DNA of 64,000 bases, taken from NCBI GenBank assembly GCA_963969595.1, contig OZ018415.1, forward strand, positions 4,650,001 to 4,714,000, in the 5' to 3' direction. The notes under the pieces are model-generated. The model was not told the DNA's origin and did not search any database. It saw only the letters and a list, made by a program, of their open reading frames with translations. The position numbers and the translations under genes were made by a program. Within the stretch, counting starts at the first letter, position 1; each line of letters begins with the position of its first letter. Shown in pieces: positions 35,565-47,429 of this stretch. Source of the stretch: Neckera pumila (taxonomy: Eukaryota > Streptophyta > Bryopsida > Hypnales > Neckeraceae).

Positions 35565-37127
35565 AGCTCAAGATTCTATATTCTCTATTGGGGCCTCTTT
35601 TGTTGATAGAGCCACTCTGTCCTCTACAGAATCAAACAACTCTTTCTCAACTATCTACCATCACAGAAAAGGAAGGTGCAATTCAGTATTCAAGCTAAAC
35701 CGAGTATTTACTAGGGAGCATGCCCAAAATTTGCAAGACTTGTTAGAAACCATTTCTTATGATTCCTTACACTTCAGCAGTTCTCAAGTTCTCAGCAGCG
35801 TCTGAATGTGAAGTGGAGCAACAGATTCCAAATTTGTCCTTAAATGCTCCATTCACGGGCCTCCTACCTTAATGCCAGCACAAAGTCCACCGCCAGTGCA
35901 AAGAAAAATAGAATCAAAGCTTCCAGGATCAAGAGCGCTTCAGTGAATACAAAATCGAGGCTGACTTCCTCACCTTCAGAGTTCAGAAAAGCGTGCATGG
36001 TGGACAGTGGACACATGTGCCGCCAGTGCCTCCACTCCACAAAGTGTATTTCCAGTACAATTGTGGAAGAGCGCCCGGGTTGCTGCCAAGCCAAAGAATG
36101 GCAAACTGGAACTCAGAAGCTTGCTCCTTGGCTTCCTGACGAACTTGCACGACGTCGGCGGTTCTAAAGTTGTATCCTCGCGAACTTGCAGCAAGTCGGC
36201 GTGACAAAACAATGGCAATGTTGCACCTCCAACACTGATGCACTACAAAAAACCTAACCCCAACGCCATGGACAAGATTCCAGTAAGCGGGGCTTGAAAA
36301 CAAGAGAGACATTGAAGAAACACGGAAAGCAAAACCCTAAACTCTCGGAAGCCAGACACTCTATAGTGGATAGAAGACCTCTGAGATCTGACAAGCTCAC
36401 AATTCACTGTGCAGGAGCTCGAGAAGCAGCGAAGGGGAGTAGCGATGCGGAGCAACAAAGGTGAGGAGCGACAGTGAGAAAGAAGAGCTGCGAAGCGGAG
36501 GCGCGGCAAAGAGGATGCGCAACTAGGAACTACGACGACCACATTAGAGGTAAGACATGCACGTCATTGTCGACCCCGTGTAGCTACGCGGGGTTTGAAT
36601 TCCTGGAATGTGCATTTTGGTTTTAGGGTTGGGAAGTAGTTCCATTTCTGTACAATTTTTTTTTTCATGCACAACTGTGCTTTGTTTAATCTTTTTTTGA
36701 AGACAAAGAATTTGCTATGTTTTGTGAGGAAATAATTGTTTTCTTAGCCGGTGCTTTTTAAAAAAAGGTATGCCCAATTAAGCTCAAAACGGATGACGGG
36801 GGGCACTAAATACAAAATTGCAGAAGGTTTCACTTATTTTCTATAACTACCTGACTATTGGGATTAATGTTTATTAATTCCATATAAAAGATATTAATAT
36901 TTTATATTTTCCTTCTATCCTTTATCTACTTCTACCTAACAATTTTTTAATAATATAAATGAAGAGTTTTTGGGTTCTCTTTTCGTAGACTCTCAACTCA
37001 ATTGTCCACTCTGAAAATTTATAGATTAAAACTCTTGAGTGCAAAAATTTTGGATCAAAACTACTCGAAGTCATTAATTCTAGTCCCGCAAAGTGTTGAA
37101 GATTTGTTTTTCTTACTTTAATCCCTA
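35565..37127. other. Mixed tract, minus-strand open frames of doubtful status
   Basis: 35700-36550 is GC-richer. The minus-strand frames 36312-35983 and 36542-36243 are open but unlike each other; the latter starts with a Ser/Arg/Leu-rich stretch poor in acidic residues that could pass for a targeting peptide. No domain recognised and no splice model convincing. 36550-37127 is AT-rich with nothing seen. Confidence 0.3.
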
Positions 37128-38047
37128 AAGTCCCAAGGCATTTTCCGGTCAAAAACGACTTAAAATTGGCAGTTCTGATGCGTTGATCTAAGAAAAGAGA
37201 AAAAGTTATTTTTTTTTAGAATCTAACCATAGGATGTTGTACTAATCTTATTCCAAATCAAATGGAAAAAATTTGATAAAGTTTAACCATATAGATTAGA
37301 AGAAATTAGAATTCAAAGTTGGAAAAAATTGATTTCTTGAACACTAAATTGCAATTTCGGACGACTTTGATCCCCATTTGTAAAATAAATTTGCACTACA
37401 AACTTCTAATTTAGTTTTTTTTATGTTGAGTAATTGAGTGAATAAACCAGGAAAGAAAATCCCAAAAAATTACACATGATTTTCATTCTTCAGAAAATTG
37501 TTAAGTAGAAGTAGGTCTAAGATTGAAAAAAAAACTAAATCGTCAATAACTCTAATATGGGATTAAAACATTATAATCCCAATGTTGAGATAGTTTTATC
37601 AAGCAAACCTAGACATGTCCACCTTTTGTTTTTTAAAAATTGTGAAAATTGCTTACAAAAATGATTTCTACAAGTTTTTTTTTCAAGAAGATGCTCTAAT
37701 TGCCCGAAAAATAAGATTGTCCATAATTTTCAAATAACAAATCCAAATGGAATGAATCAAAGCTTTTCATATAGATAGAAATAAAATCTATCAAAAAATA
37801 ATTTAAAAAAAAAAAAAAAAAAATTGTGTGAGAAGATTTCAGCCTGCCACACCCCAAGAAAAGAAGTTTTGTGCCATAACTTCAACTCCCGTGCATCAAT
37901 CAGAATAAAAACTATATTCCCATGAAGCTAATGTGTTTTTTTATGTTGAAAAAAAAATCTAGAAAGTAATTATGAATATTGAAGCTGTAGTAGCATGCCC
38001 AAAATCCATTTTCTCCTCCAAGGGGACAGTGGGACTTTAGGGATTAA
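37128..38047. mobile_element. Non-coding TTAA-flanked MITE, ~935-bp family
   Basis: A perfect 17-bp inverted repeat, TTAATCCCTAAAGTCCC, occurs at 37128-37144 and, inverted, at 38031-38047. The length of 920 bp and interior phrases such as CCAAATGGAATGAATCAAAG near 37744 correspond to those of the copies at 53414 and 47430. Non-coding. Confidence 0.8.
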
Positions 38048-39295
38048 AAGCAAATATCTTGCAATTTGTGCAGTCAAGAATTATATAATTTTTCCCACAC
38101 ATTCTCATACGAATTAGGTGTAGGGTCCTACAATTATATTTGGTGTAAAAAACATTTTTCAATTTTTTTTTCTCTTTGTTATAGAAATGGCAATTTTGGA
38201 TGTCTTTTGCCAAAAAAGAAAGCCTTGAGTCTTCAGGGGTAACCGAATCAAAAAATTGTTTTATTTATTTATCTTAAATGAACATTTGGAATGATTAGAA
38301 AAAACCTAGGATGTGGGCCAATTCACCTAAACCATAAACCTTAATGTAAGCATCGTAGGATTAATTAAGGTTTACCAAAAAATTTGACTTGAAGATCATT
38401 GCTAGTTGTGTCCAAGGTAAAGAATGAGACATCAAAAGCGTAAATTACCTTACTAGTGTACATTGGTACTTGTACATGTTGAATTTGTTTCAAATTCATT
38501 GAACTACGTCAGTAATATTGACAATATCATGCTCACTTTTCTTCACAGATTTTTTAAGTGTGACAATTTGTTTTTAAACAAAGATAATTTTTTTATAATG
38601 ATTGATTTGATAGTTTACAGTTTTCTATTATGAAACAAAAGATTAAGACAGAATGCTTGTACACAATTTGGAAGGAGAAATGTAGTGAAGATTTGATGTT
38701 TATGAAGTATATTTTTATGACCACAATTTTGTAGAGTCAAGATGAAGATTTCCAACACTAATCTAGTATTTTGTAAATACATTATATTGGCAATGGAAAA
38801 AAGATTCATATACATTTTGACACATATTATTTAAACATATGAAGAAGTTGTGCAGTTTGAATTAATATGTTTCTTGCAAGAGTATTAGAATTCAATACTA
38901 TGGTTTATAAGATGTTCAAGTACAAACAGTAGTTGTGGACATATGAATATTGCAATTTATGTGTCATTATGTGGTGAGGATGTGGTTATTACATGTAAGG
39001 GAAGTTGATGATGTTTGCACACATTTTGAAATACTTAGTAGATTAAGGGTTTTATGAAACTTGTGCCCTCTGTGTCATGGATTTTTGTATGTACATTGCT
39101 CTATAGTCCATGATAATTCATTTTTAGTGAGATAGAACTCTAGAAGTGAATAATGTACAATTGTATCTACAATCATAGCTTAGTCTTCAGCTTGATGTAC
39201 AGATGTTGTGCTTTCTTATAAGCCATGGAATTAGGAAGAGGTAGTAGTCAACCTCCATCATTGCAGTGGATTTATTATTTGGAGGAATTACTCAA

Positions 39296-39361
<66 letters not shown>

Positions 39362-42090
39362 TACTATTCAATGTTGAAAATTAAAAAATGTTTTTAATAC
39401 TAGATAGAATATGAAAGATTTTAGGACGGCATGTGAACACAGTTGAATAAAAATTGATTGAATATATTAATTTTGTTGTTAGTATTGAATATATTGAATT
39501 TTTTTTTTTCAATAATGTTGAAGCATTTAGTGATTACATATTTACTTAACTTTATAGTACCAAGAAGAATTGCGGTGTATGTGCCTCTATTAGAATTTTG
39601 AGTCTTTGCTTTGCTTAAGAATTCAGTTCTGGTTTTTAAAGAATGAAAACAAGATGGAGTTGTTGTGGGTAATTTGAGCAGCCTAATTACAAAGCTTTAT
39701 CTCACTTCATGCACATAAATGTAGCAAGAGTGATAATATCATGTTGTAATTTGATGTGAAGTAGTTCAATCAAAAATATTTTTTGATAAGTTTGGTTTGT
39801 TTTAGAGATTTGTTTGTTTAAAAAAATATTGAACAAATGAATTTAGAATAGAAGGAATGAATTATGCCTTATGTTGATTTTATTTTGTGGGCAATCAATG
39901 TAGTACAAATATATGAATTCATAATTTGAATAGAATTTATGGAAATGACTACAAGAAACATACAAAGTGCACTCCTTTGGAAGATAGTTCCATGCAATGA
40001 AAATCCAATTTGTCACATCTCAATTGCATTGCAGAGCCAAACGTCATTATCTTCTAAAATTTGAAAAATAGTCTTCTGAATTTCTAAACTTCATACGGCA
40101 GAGAACACTTTTGTAAAGGTTGAGTGAACTATTTTTGAAATTTTAGAACATTCACCTTGCAATAGGTGATGATTTTCACATCATTATTTCTGAAGGACGT
40201 ATTGAAGAAAGAGAATTGAAGAGTCTTGGACTTGGATAGATTTTTCTAAGAAGTAGTTCAGTATTATTCCTTGAATTTGTTTTTGTTTTAAATTAAGTGA
40301 GTGAGGACTTTAGAACACAAGAAGAAAGTAATTCACATCAAATTACAACATGATATTATCACTCTTATATATTAGTACTTGCTTCATAATTTAGAACATA
40401 TTAAGGCAGTTAAATAGTCTTGTGGAATTTGACTTTTTTTTTTCTACGGCACTAAATGCAACGCTTTTAAAAGTCAATGTAAGCCATTCCAACTTTATAT
40501 AAGAATGGCTGAAAAATCTATGGATTGGAACAATGTGGATGTAAAATACAAACAATAGAGAGTGTTCATAGATTATTAGAGTATTAAGAATTTGATATTG
40601 TAAGATACATGTGTCGAATATGCCAATGCAAGTGTTGTAATAGTATGGATTTCTAGCAAAATAAATGTTGAAATGTTGATATATGAGATCAAAAAGGCAT
40701 TTGCAAAGAAGAAAAAGTGCGTGCTTTGTCACGAGCTTTGTCATGCACGTCAATCCCAATTAGTGTATTCTAGATGTTCTTATTTGTCTTATATGTGTGA
40801 AATGAAGATTATAAACGTTGTTCTTAGAAGTTTCTGCTTTGTTTATATTATATTTAGAAAATGAAAAGCAAACTTGACAAACAGTAGTACAAGAGGTAGT
40901 GCAGACAATGATTGTAGAAATCAACAATTTAGAACAAAATAGTTTGAAACGGAACAAGTTATTACTTCTGTTAAAATTAGAGGTATTGAGTACAATTTAA
41001 AAAAGTTTTTAAAGAAGTTTGAATGTTGCATTCAAATTATATTGGATATTATTAGTTAATGTAGCATCAAATAGTAGAATGTAGATATGATTTGTGGATT
41101 CTTTTATACAACATTGTTACAATTTGTTTAGGCTGTGATGGGCGTTTTTGTAATATTGTATCTTGTGAGTGATAAAAATGTAAATGGCCCCATGGTTCCA
41201 ATGCCGAACTTGGAGTTCAACGTGCTGTCCTCTATTATTAAGTAGAATTCATAGTGATTGTAATGAAATCATACGACCATATTCTCGTGAATGCCCAATT
41301 TTTTAATTAATTCATGTTTCACAATATGTGATTATTGAGGAATAGATATAGAGAGTTCTGAATGTGGTTATGAATTCCTGTAAGGTTGGAAGGTGCACAA
41401 TAATTATACTGGCAAATGTTCTATTTAAAAAATGTGAGATTGCAATTCAAAAGAAACTTTTTTAAGTAATTTCAAAGTTCTACACTTCATCATGCAAACA
41501 AATATTGAAGAGTGAACAAAGTACAGTAAATGAAAGAACTAAGCTTCTGTAGACATGGTATTCAAAATTTGATATTTGACTTTGTATTTATAGTATCTAA
41601 AGTATGAGTACTAATTCTTGAATTGGAATTAAAATATGTCTAAAGTACATGTAGATATATTTCAAATTTGAAATGATTTCATGATGTTAATAAAAAGATA
41701 TGAAGGTCTAACCCATGTTATAAGAATGACAGCAAAACTCAATAGAGTAGATTAGGAGAATAATATGTTGTGTTAAGGAACTTAGTAAGAATTAGCAATG
41801 TCCATTTTATTTGCCTTAATTACATGAAGGAAGTTGTAGAACATGTTCGAAATGATAGCAAAATTTATTGCAGTTTTATGGAAGATATATTTGAATTGGT
41901 TAATTAATTTCCATTTTTTTTTTAACAAGAAAAGAATACTAGGTCGACATTACCAAAAATTTAGTATGAATTGAAGGGAATTGATGAGTTGATTTCTTTT
42001 TTTTATAGCAAAAAAACTTATGTCTTCATTTCTTGGCCTAACAATGCCATGCACATGTGAATGGTATAACAATAGAAGCAAACAACAACT
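38048..42090. other. Long AT-rich intergenic DNA with a TA microsatellite
   Basis: Contains an uninterrupted (AT)30 run at 39298-39358. No open frame of protein character was seen, and short ORFs at 40391-40957 lack features. A 30-base stretch near 41190-41220 resembles the central part of 5S rRNA only weakly and was not called. Confidence 0.55.
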
Positions 42091-42669
42091 ATGGATGTCA
42101 GAGGTTTCGGGAGTCCTGTGGCACTTCCAGCGATAGCAACAACAGGAGGGCCCACTGGAGGGAGTGTTGGACAAAGGATAGTTCAAGCCCGTCGTGCAAT
42201 TCTTTTTGAAAGCAATAGTATTGAAAGGCATGACGTTAGAACAGAGAGGAGGGTAGACACCATGGAACTGCTCTCAGAAGGTGGAGGAGTTGTTGGAACT
42301 GCAGCCATTGATGAAAGTATTCTACCCGGAATGGAGCTGCATCATGTTAAGCTATGCCTTCATGAGGTTGCTTTGAAGGTGTTGCATGTTGTAGATACAA
42401 CAATTTGGACGGGAGAACTAGAAGGGGAGCGTCTTGGTCAGTGTGTGGGGTTGGTGATTCGGTGGAAGAAATCAAGACTCCGTAGTACAAGACAAGAAAT
42501 GGCAAGTAGTGCAAAATCTGGTGGAGGACAAAATCGTACCTTCTCTCCTGTAGGAACATCGGAGTTTGAGTTCCACGAGAGCAACAGTAGTCCTGGTCCA
42601 TCGGAAAGATCTCAGAGCACCCCTAGTACTAGTAGCACCCCTCATCATAGGTCTCCAAGAATCAAATAG
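42091..42669 (+). CDS. N-terminal part of transposase-type ORF (hypothetical)
   Basis: 192 codons from ATG 42091 to TAG 42667-42669. The next transposase frame is in register, so this may be its N-terminal extension cut off by one TAG, or a separate first ORF. The product has a Gly/Ala-rich start, a folded-looking middle (~60-130) and a Ser/Pro/Thr-rich tail. No known domain recognised. The context, directly upstream of a transposase on the same strand, suggests a transposon-encoded protein. Confidence 0.45.
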   Translation: MDVRGFGSPVALPAIATTGGPTGGSVGQRIVQARRAILFESNSIERHDVRTERRVDTMELLSEGGGVVGTAAIDESILPGMELHHVKLCLHEVALKVLHVVDTTIWTGELEGERLGQCVGLVIRWKKSRLRSTRQEMASSAKSGGGQNRTFSPVGTSEFEFHESNSSPGPSERSQSTPSTSSTPHHRSPRIK

Positions 42670-42741
42670 TTGAATAGCTTTGGAAACAATGTGGAGTTGA
42701 GAGATGGGTTACCGGATTGTAGTAGTATCCAAAGTTATTCT

Positions 42742-43857
42742 ATGGCAACTCAAAGGAGACGAGAACAAAGACCACGTGTAAGAGGAGAAGCATTGAGTCA
42801 GAAAGTGACCTTGCAAAGTGTATTGGCAGCCAAAAATAAAGGTGGATGCAAGCAAAATTGTTTGACAAAAATAGACGAGAAGTACATATTGAACCAGAGG
42901 TACATGGCATGGGGACAGAAGTACGAGCTTCGATCAACGTGGATGCTGCAGATGTTGAGTGCTTTCTACAGAAGAACGGAAAGGGAGAAGAGGGACAAGT
43001 ATGAGACTAAATTGGATGGCTTCCATGTTTGCAATGCTTGCTACGCTACAGCACTTGGTTACTCACAACGGCGGTTCAAGCAATTGAAGCAATCCCAGCA
43101 GGTATATGGAAGAGTGGCTGCGATACATGGAAACACATGTCACTTGAGAGAAGGAGCAAAATTGTCTACAGCACGTGAAAGCTTTGAAGAGTTTGTGAAG
43201 GAAGCTGGATGCACTCAACCCCACAGACAGATACGAAGGAAGGCAGACAACAGCATAGTACCATTGATACTGTTACCCATGAACACAACGAAGGTGGATG
43301 TATTCAACTACATCAACGAAGAAGTGAAGAAAATGGTAGATGGAGAGCCACTGTCCCTCGCTTCTTTCCATCGGTTGTGGCGCAAGGAATTTCCACACAT
43401 ACAGATTCCCCCATATTCTCGATTTTCAAAATGTTACCATTGTTGGGAATATAAATGTGGAATGGAAGGTACAACTAATGTAGCAGCGCATGCGGAGATA
43501 AAGAAGTGGTACATTATACACATCCAACATCAAATGGAAAAGAGGTGCGATTATTGGCTATTCAAGAGGTCAGCAATGATAACACCAGACTTGTACATAT
43601 GCTTGATAGTGGACGGCATGGACCAGAACACGACCATGGTTCCAAAGATGAGGCAAACCGTAAAGAACATTGAATCTCGATTCGTGAAAACTCATCTTTG
43701 TGGAGTATTGGTGCATGGGATTGGATTGTATGCAGATGTGTGGATTGACGCACACCACAAGCATGACAACAATCAGGTGATAACTACAGTAATGCACGTG
43801 ATATCTGATGACCGAGGTTTTGTCCTTGCCCACGTCGTTATTTCTGGAGGGCAGATG
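42742..43857 (+). pseudogene. DDE-type transposase, N-terminal and first catalytic part
   Basis: From ATG 42742 the frame encodes CKQNC (C36/C40) and CNAC (C97/C100), a likely zinc-binding N-terminal domain; CYHCWEYKC (C231, C234, C239), a second cysteine cluster; VDGMDQNTT (D291), the likely first catalytic aspartate; and THLCGVLVHG (~317) followed by HKHDNN (D342). From memory this order fits a widespread, poorly characterised eukaryotic DDE family (DGMDQ...T motif, then a block of LQLDN type, then GHTHxDxD). Here the frame breaks off at ~43850: the LQLDN-type and later catalytic blocks are absent, replaced by the CCDANTTGG tract. The nominal frame continues 11 residues into that tract to TGA 43891. 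It cannot encode an active enzyme as it stands. Confidence 0.6.
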
Positions 43858-46177
43858 CCAAGTTGGATTCGCTTTGGTACAACTGGCCGGTGATTCAGGG
43901 CAAGTTTACTACTTACCAAGAGTGTGTGGATTCCTATTCGGAATTTGCAGCCCAGCATAGGTGCCACAAGGATTCCGTGTGCTTTAAGGCTAGTATCTTT
44001 GCGGCGGTATTGGCGAGTTGGTGCAAGGAGTACCAATTTGTGGTTGATTACCGAGTGGGGGCGCGTCTTAGTACCGACATGGAGATTTTTTCCAAGATTC
44101 ATTACCATTCGGCGAAGCGGATGAGGTTATTAGAACTGATGTGTGTGACTCAATTTTTACCAGGTGCTCATAATGTTATGATTTCAGATGCGTGTGTGGG
44201 GTTGGGGACTTGTCGGAGTCCGGTGTTTCAGTTTTATGACAATCAGGTGCCGATTTGGAAAGAGCGTGCTGCTTTGGCAAAGAGGTTGCGAGAGGCGGCG
44301 GGGAATCCTAAGATTAGGCAATTGCTTCCTCTTAAGCATGGGTGGCTCGGACGTTCAAGCTGAGAAAATAGAGTTTGGCAGGGACGCAAACAAATCGGTG
44401 TGGGGCTATGTAGATAGGTGTTTTTCTATTTTTCTTAGTCTTTTAGGATGTGTTTTTGAAGTTTTTGATTGGATGTATGTGTATTTGTGTGCCAATTTGG
44501 AAGTTTTGTCTTGTAAATAGCCAAATTGGAGTCCTTTTCCGATGACGATTGATTAATTGAGTGGGTCCTAGTTGGTTTAATAATGGCCAGTTGGTTGGGG
44601 CTTTTGTCCAAGTTGGTTTATGGTTGGGTTCGAGGGGGTCTTATTCCGAATTGGTTTTGTCAGTGAGTTGTGTGATGAATGTGGATGCCAATTTGGATGT
44701 TCTCTTTCTGCTCCTATTGGTTTTTTGTGGCAGTTCCGAGTCTGGGTTGTGCGGTTAGGTTGGTTATCTCCAAATTGGTAACTGCCAGTTTTGGGATTCC
44801 TATTTGGTTGTTGATTTTGTTGTCATTTGGGACCCACTGTTGAGAGCGAGTCCAGTGTGTGTCCCGGCCAAGTTGTGCTGTGTAATTTTGTGTTTCTAGT
44901 TCTTTTGTGTGTGATTTTGTCTCTGTGAGTCCAAGTTGGTGGGTGTGTGGTTTATGTTAAGTCATGTATGAGTCTGAGTCCAAGTCGGAGATGTTTGGTG
45001 ATAGCGGTGTGATGTGAGATGGGTGCTAATTGGAAATTTGTCGTGTAAGGATTGGATGGAGATCTTTGTTTGAATGCAGGAAGTTGAAGAGATGATCCAA
45101 TTTGTGGAAAGTTGAGTTTATTGGAGTGGTGATTTCAAGTCAGTGAAGAAAGATTCCTATTTGGTGGAAGTGAACACCAGTGCGAGTGGTTGTTGAAGCA
45201 AATTTGAAGTTTAATTGAAATCTTAAGTTAGTGGTGTGAAGTTATGGAGTTAAGCCCAAATTGGAAATTAGAAGATAGGGCTGAGAGCTAGAGTTTGTAG
45301 CAGAGACTTGAGCAGTGTGAGATTTTATTAAGCTGTGGAGCTTTTATGTTGTATCAACGGTGATTTGTCACCAAGTTGGTTAAATACAAATCGGAAATAT
45401 TATGTCAAATTGTGGTGCTGTGGTGGATATGTTAGGTGGGAAGTGTTTGAATGTGATTTTATTGATTCCAGTTGGTGAAGTTCCAATTTGGTTGAGTCAG
45501 AGTGGGTGCTGTGAAAGTAAAGTTGAAATCCAAATTGGAGATGTGAAACTTAAACATTGTCTGTCTGGCTTTCCGATTTGGTTATGCATTATTATGTGTC
45601 ATGTGTTTGAATGAAACCTTTTAATGAGGAGGAGTGACTAAGAATCCAAGTTGGCGATGGAAAATTCTATTTGAAAAGTGAATAGTTCCAACTTGGAATA
45701 GGTAATGCCAATTTTGTAGAAATTGAAATTATATAAAAATGAAGTGTGACATGACAAGGGAGCAAGCAAAATTAGTAGGTGGAGTTTAAAATCCAATTCG
45801 GAGGTTGAGGAGCCAGGCGCAGTGAGCACCTGGGAGAGCCGAGTTGGAAGACAGACAGCCCAACTTGGTGGTGGTCCCTATGCCAGTGCGGAACCGAGTT
45901 GGTGGAAAGAACATGAAGACCGACTTGGCATTTGGGAGATTGGCTTAACCTCTTTGGGTGTTAAAAAAATTAATTAAAAATTAAAATATTAAAATTTAAA
46001 TTGAGAGGAAACTATATATATATATATGTTAAATTATGGATAGTTGGGTCTATTTTCTTTCTTGCTTGGTGTTTGTAGTGTCCTATTAGGCTACTAATTG
46101 GCTAATTAGAAACGAACCTATTAGATAGACCTCCCTGGATCGAACATAAACTATTAGTTGGGTAAATTCCTAATTGG
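43858..46177. repeat. Dispersed array of the 9-bp motif CCDANTTGG
   Basis: I counted 24 exact matches to CCDANTTGG (D = A, G or T), starting at 43858, 44250, 44492, 44521, 44567, 44608, 44646, 44688, 44770, 44799, 44931, 45156, 45256, 45371, 45483, 45530, 45573, 45646, 45688, 45839, 45860, 45894, 45920 and 46169. CCTATTCGG (43933), CCAAGTCGG (44980) and CCAATTCGG (45793) are close variants; the last two are the motif in reverse orientation. Chance expectation at equal base frequencies is ~0.1. Spacing is irregular (21 to ~390 bases) and the DNA between motifs is not repeated. The first and last motifs sit at the edges of the transposase gene pieces. The 166-codon frame 43863-44363 inside it has no recognisable features. 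Confidence 0.9.
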
Positions 46178-46472
46178 TTCCAACGCAATCTACAGAGAGC
46201 GTTATGCAAATTGCATGGAAGCGTCGTGGGAGCCAATTTGTGAACAACATGGATGGGTAGAGAAAGAAGTTGCTATTTTCTCATGGATAAACATACCTAT
46301 GAAATCAAGAAGCGGAATTGTGCAAGATGAAAGTGTACGAGTTTATGAAGAGGTAACGGAAGAAGAAGTGAGTATCCCAATACTAGCGAAACCTCATTTG
46401 CTAGAATACATTGCAATGCAGATGGAGGAGTTGGACAATGAACGTTTGCAGAATGACGTACATGCATATTGA
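46178..46472 (+). pseudogene. Probable C-terminal fragment of the split transposase
   Basis: An open frame of ~98 codons to TGA 46470-46472. It is acidic towards the end and protein-like (Trp, Cys, Tyr rich at its start, then EEVTEEEVSIP), with AT-leaning codon use like the 42742-43857 part and unlike the array between them. It has no ATG at its left edge: it opens straight out of the last CCDANTTGG copy. I infer it is the 3' end of the same gene. It could instead be an unrelated fragment. Confidence 0.4.
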
Positions 46473-46904
46473 AGTGAAGTATTACATTTAGGGGGATTTA
46501 TAGGAGTTGTCAATGTAGCATATATTTATTGTCAATAGGAGTGGACTTGAGCTTATCTATTTGAGTATATGCAAATGTTGAAGCTATTTGCACTTACAAA
46601 AATCATTTTTAATAATGATATACAGAATTTTGTATATGTATCAAGAAGCATCATTGCAGCTGTGAACTTGTGAATTGAAAAGGAAAATCATGTGTAGTAC
46701 TTTAGGAATGCCAAAAAAAATGGCTCAAATACAATCATTGCACAAAGAAGAATGAAGGTCTCATTCTAAAATTTTCTATAATTCCGAAAAAAACAAAATG
46801 CGCACCCCCCCCCCTTTTTGGTGAAGAGCTCAATTTTGCTTATATGGTTTGTATGTGCAGTTTTAGAAGGCCAAGTGCAAAAATGACGAATTTTGTGTTA
46901 TCAT
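46473..46904. other. Intergenic, nothing beyond a poly-C run
   Basis: Possible 3' flank of the transposon. A run of ~12 C residues followed by T residues lies near 46805-46821. No terminal inverted repeat for the transposase element was found. Confidence 0.45.
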
Positions 46905-47010
46905 TTTCAATCATTTGATCATTTGATTATTTGATCATTTTCAATCATTTTCAATCATTTTCAATCATGTTATCATTTTCAATCAAAATATCATAATCAA
47001 TCATTTTCAA
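46905..47010. repeat. Minisatellite of ATCATTTTCA units
   Basis: Nine or more copies of ATCATTTTCAATC and shortened versions (ATCATTTGATC) run to the edge of a truncated MITE, suggesting the expansion is linked to the break. Confidence 0.8.
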
Positions 47011-47019
47011 AATCAAATA

Positions 47020-47155
47020 CTTGATGCTAAACCTAGACTTCAGAAAGAATTTAAAAAAATATAAATTACTAAAAATAACAATTTGGTTAGGGTTTTATTT
47101 GAATTCAAAGTATTGCTGACACCCAAACTTGGTGCCTCAGACATTTAGGGGTTAA
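47020..47155. mobile_element. Truncated end of the ~655-bp TTAA MITE family
   Basis: The right end reads CATTTAGGGGTTAA (to 47155). Moving left, the sequence aligns inverted to the first ~130 bases of the element at 8293, including AACAATTTGGTTAGGGTTTT against AAAACCTAACCAAGTTGCT. The remaining ~520 bp are missing; the minisatellite abuts the break. Confidence 0.7.
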
Positions 47156-47249
47156 GGATTAAAGGAATTTTTGTTGCACTTCCAATGATAATAATCACAA
47201 ATACTAATTTTACACCAAACAAAAGAAAGAAAGAAATTTGAAGGGCTAA

Positions 47250-47379
47250 TGTACTAGGTGGACCTAGGACGCATTACCTTAGGGAAGGCAACCCATTCCT
47301 GATTGACGCCCCATTGTACTAGGTGGACCTAAGACACATTACCTTAGGGGAGGCAACCCATTCCTGATTGACACCCCAT
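47250..47379. repeat. Tandem duplication, 65-bp unit
   Basis: Two head-to-tail copies start at 47250 and 47315 (TGTACTAGGTGGACCTA...). They differ at about five positions. Confidence 0.9.
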
Positions 47380-47429
47380 TGTAGCTATGTATGTTGTTCT
47401 CTTTCCGTGAAGGAGGAGATGAACAGTAA

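Noticed and set aside
40391..40957. Minus-strand ORFs of 65-122 codons in the AT-rich region
   Set aside because: Composition is that of AT-rich random DNA (Phe/Ile/Asn/Tyr), with no motif and no neighbouring gene signals.
41180..41230. 5S rRNA-like stretch (CCGAACTTGGAGTTCAACGTGC)
   Set aside because: Only ~20-25 bases resemble the conserved loop region; flanks do not form the 5S stems or A/C boxes.
43863..44363. 166-codon open frame inside the motif array
   Set aside because: It has no recognisable domain, starts within the array and reads through several CCDANTTGG copies; it is likelier a chance open frame in GC-richer DNA.
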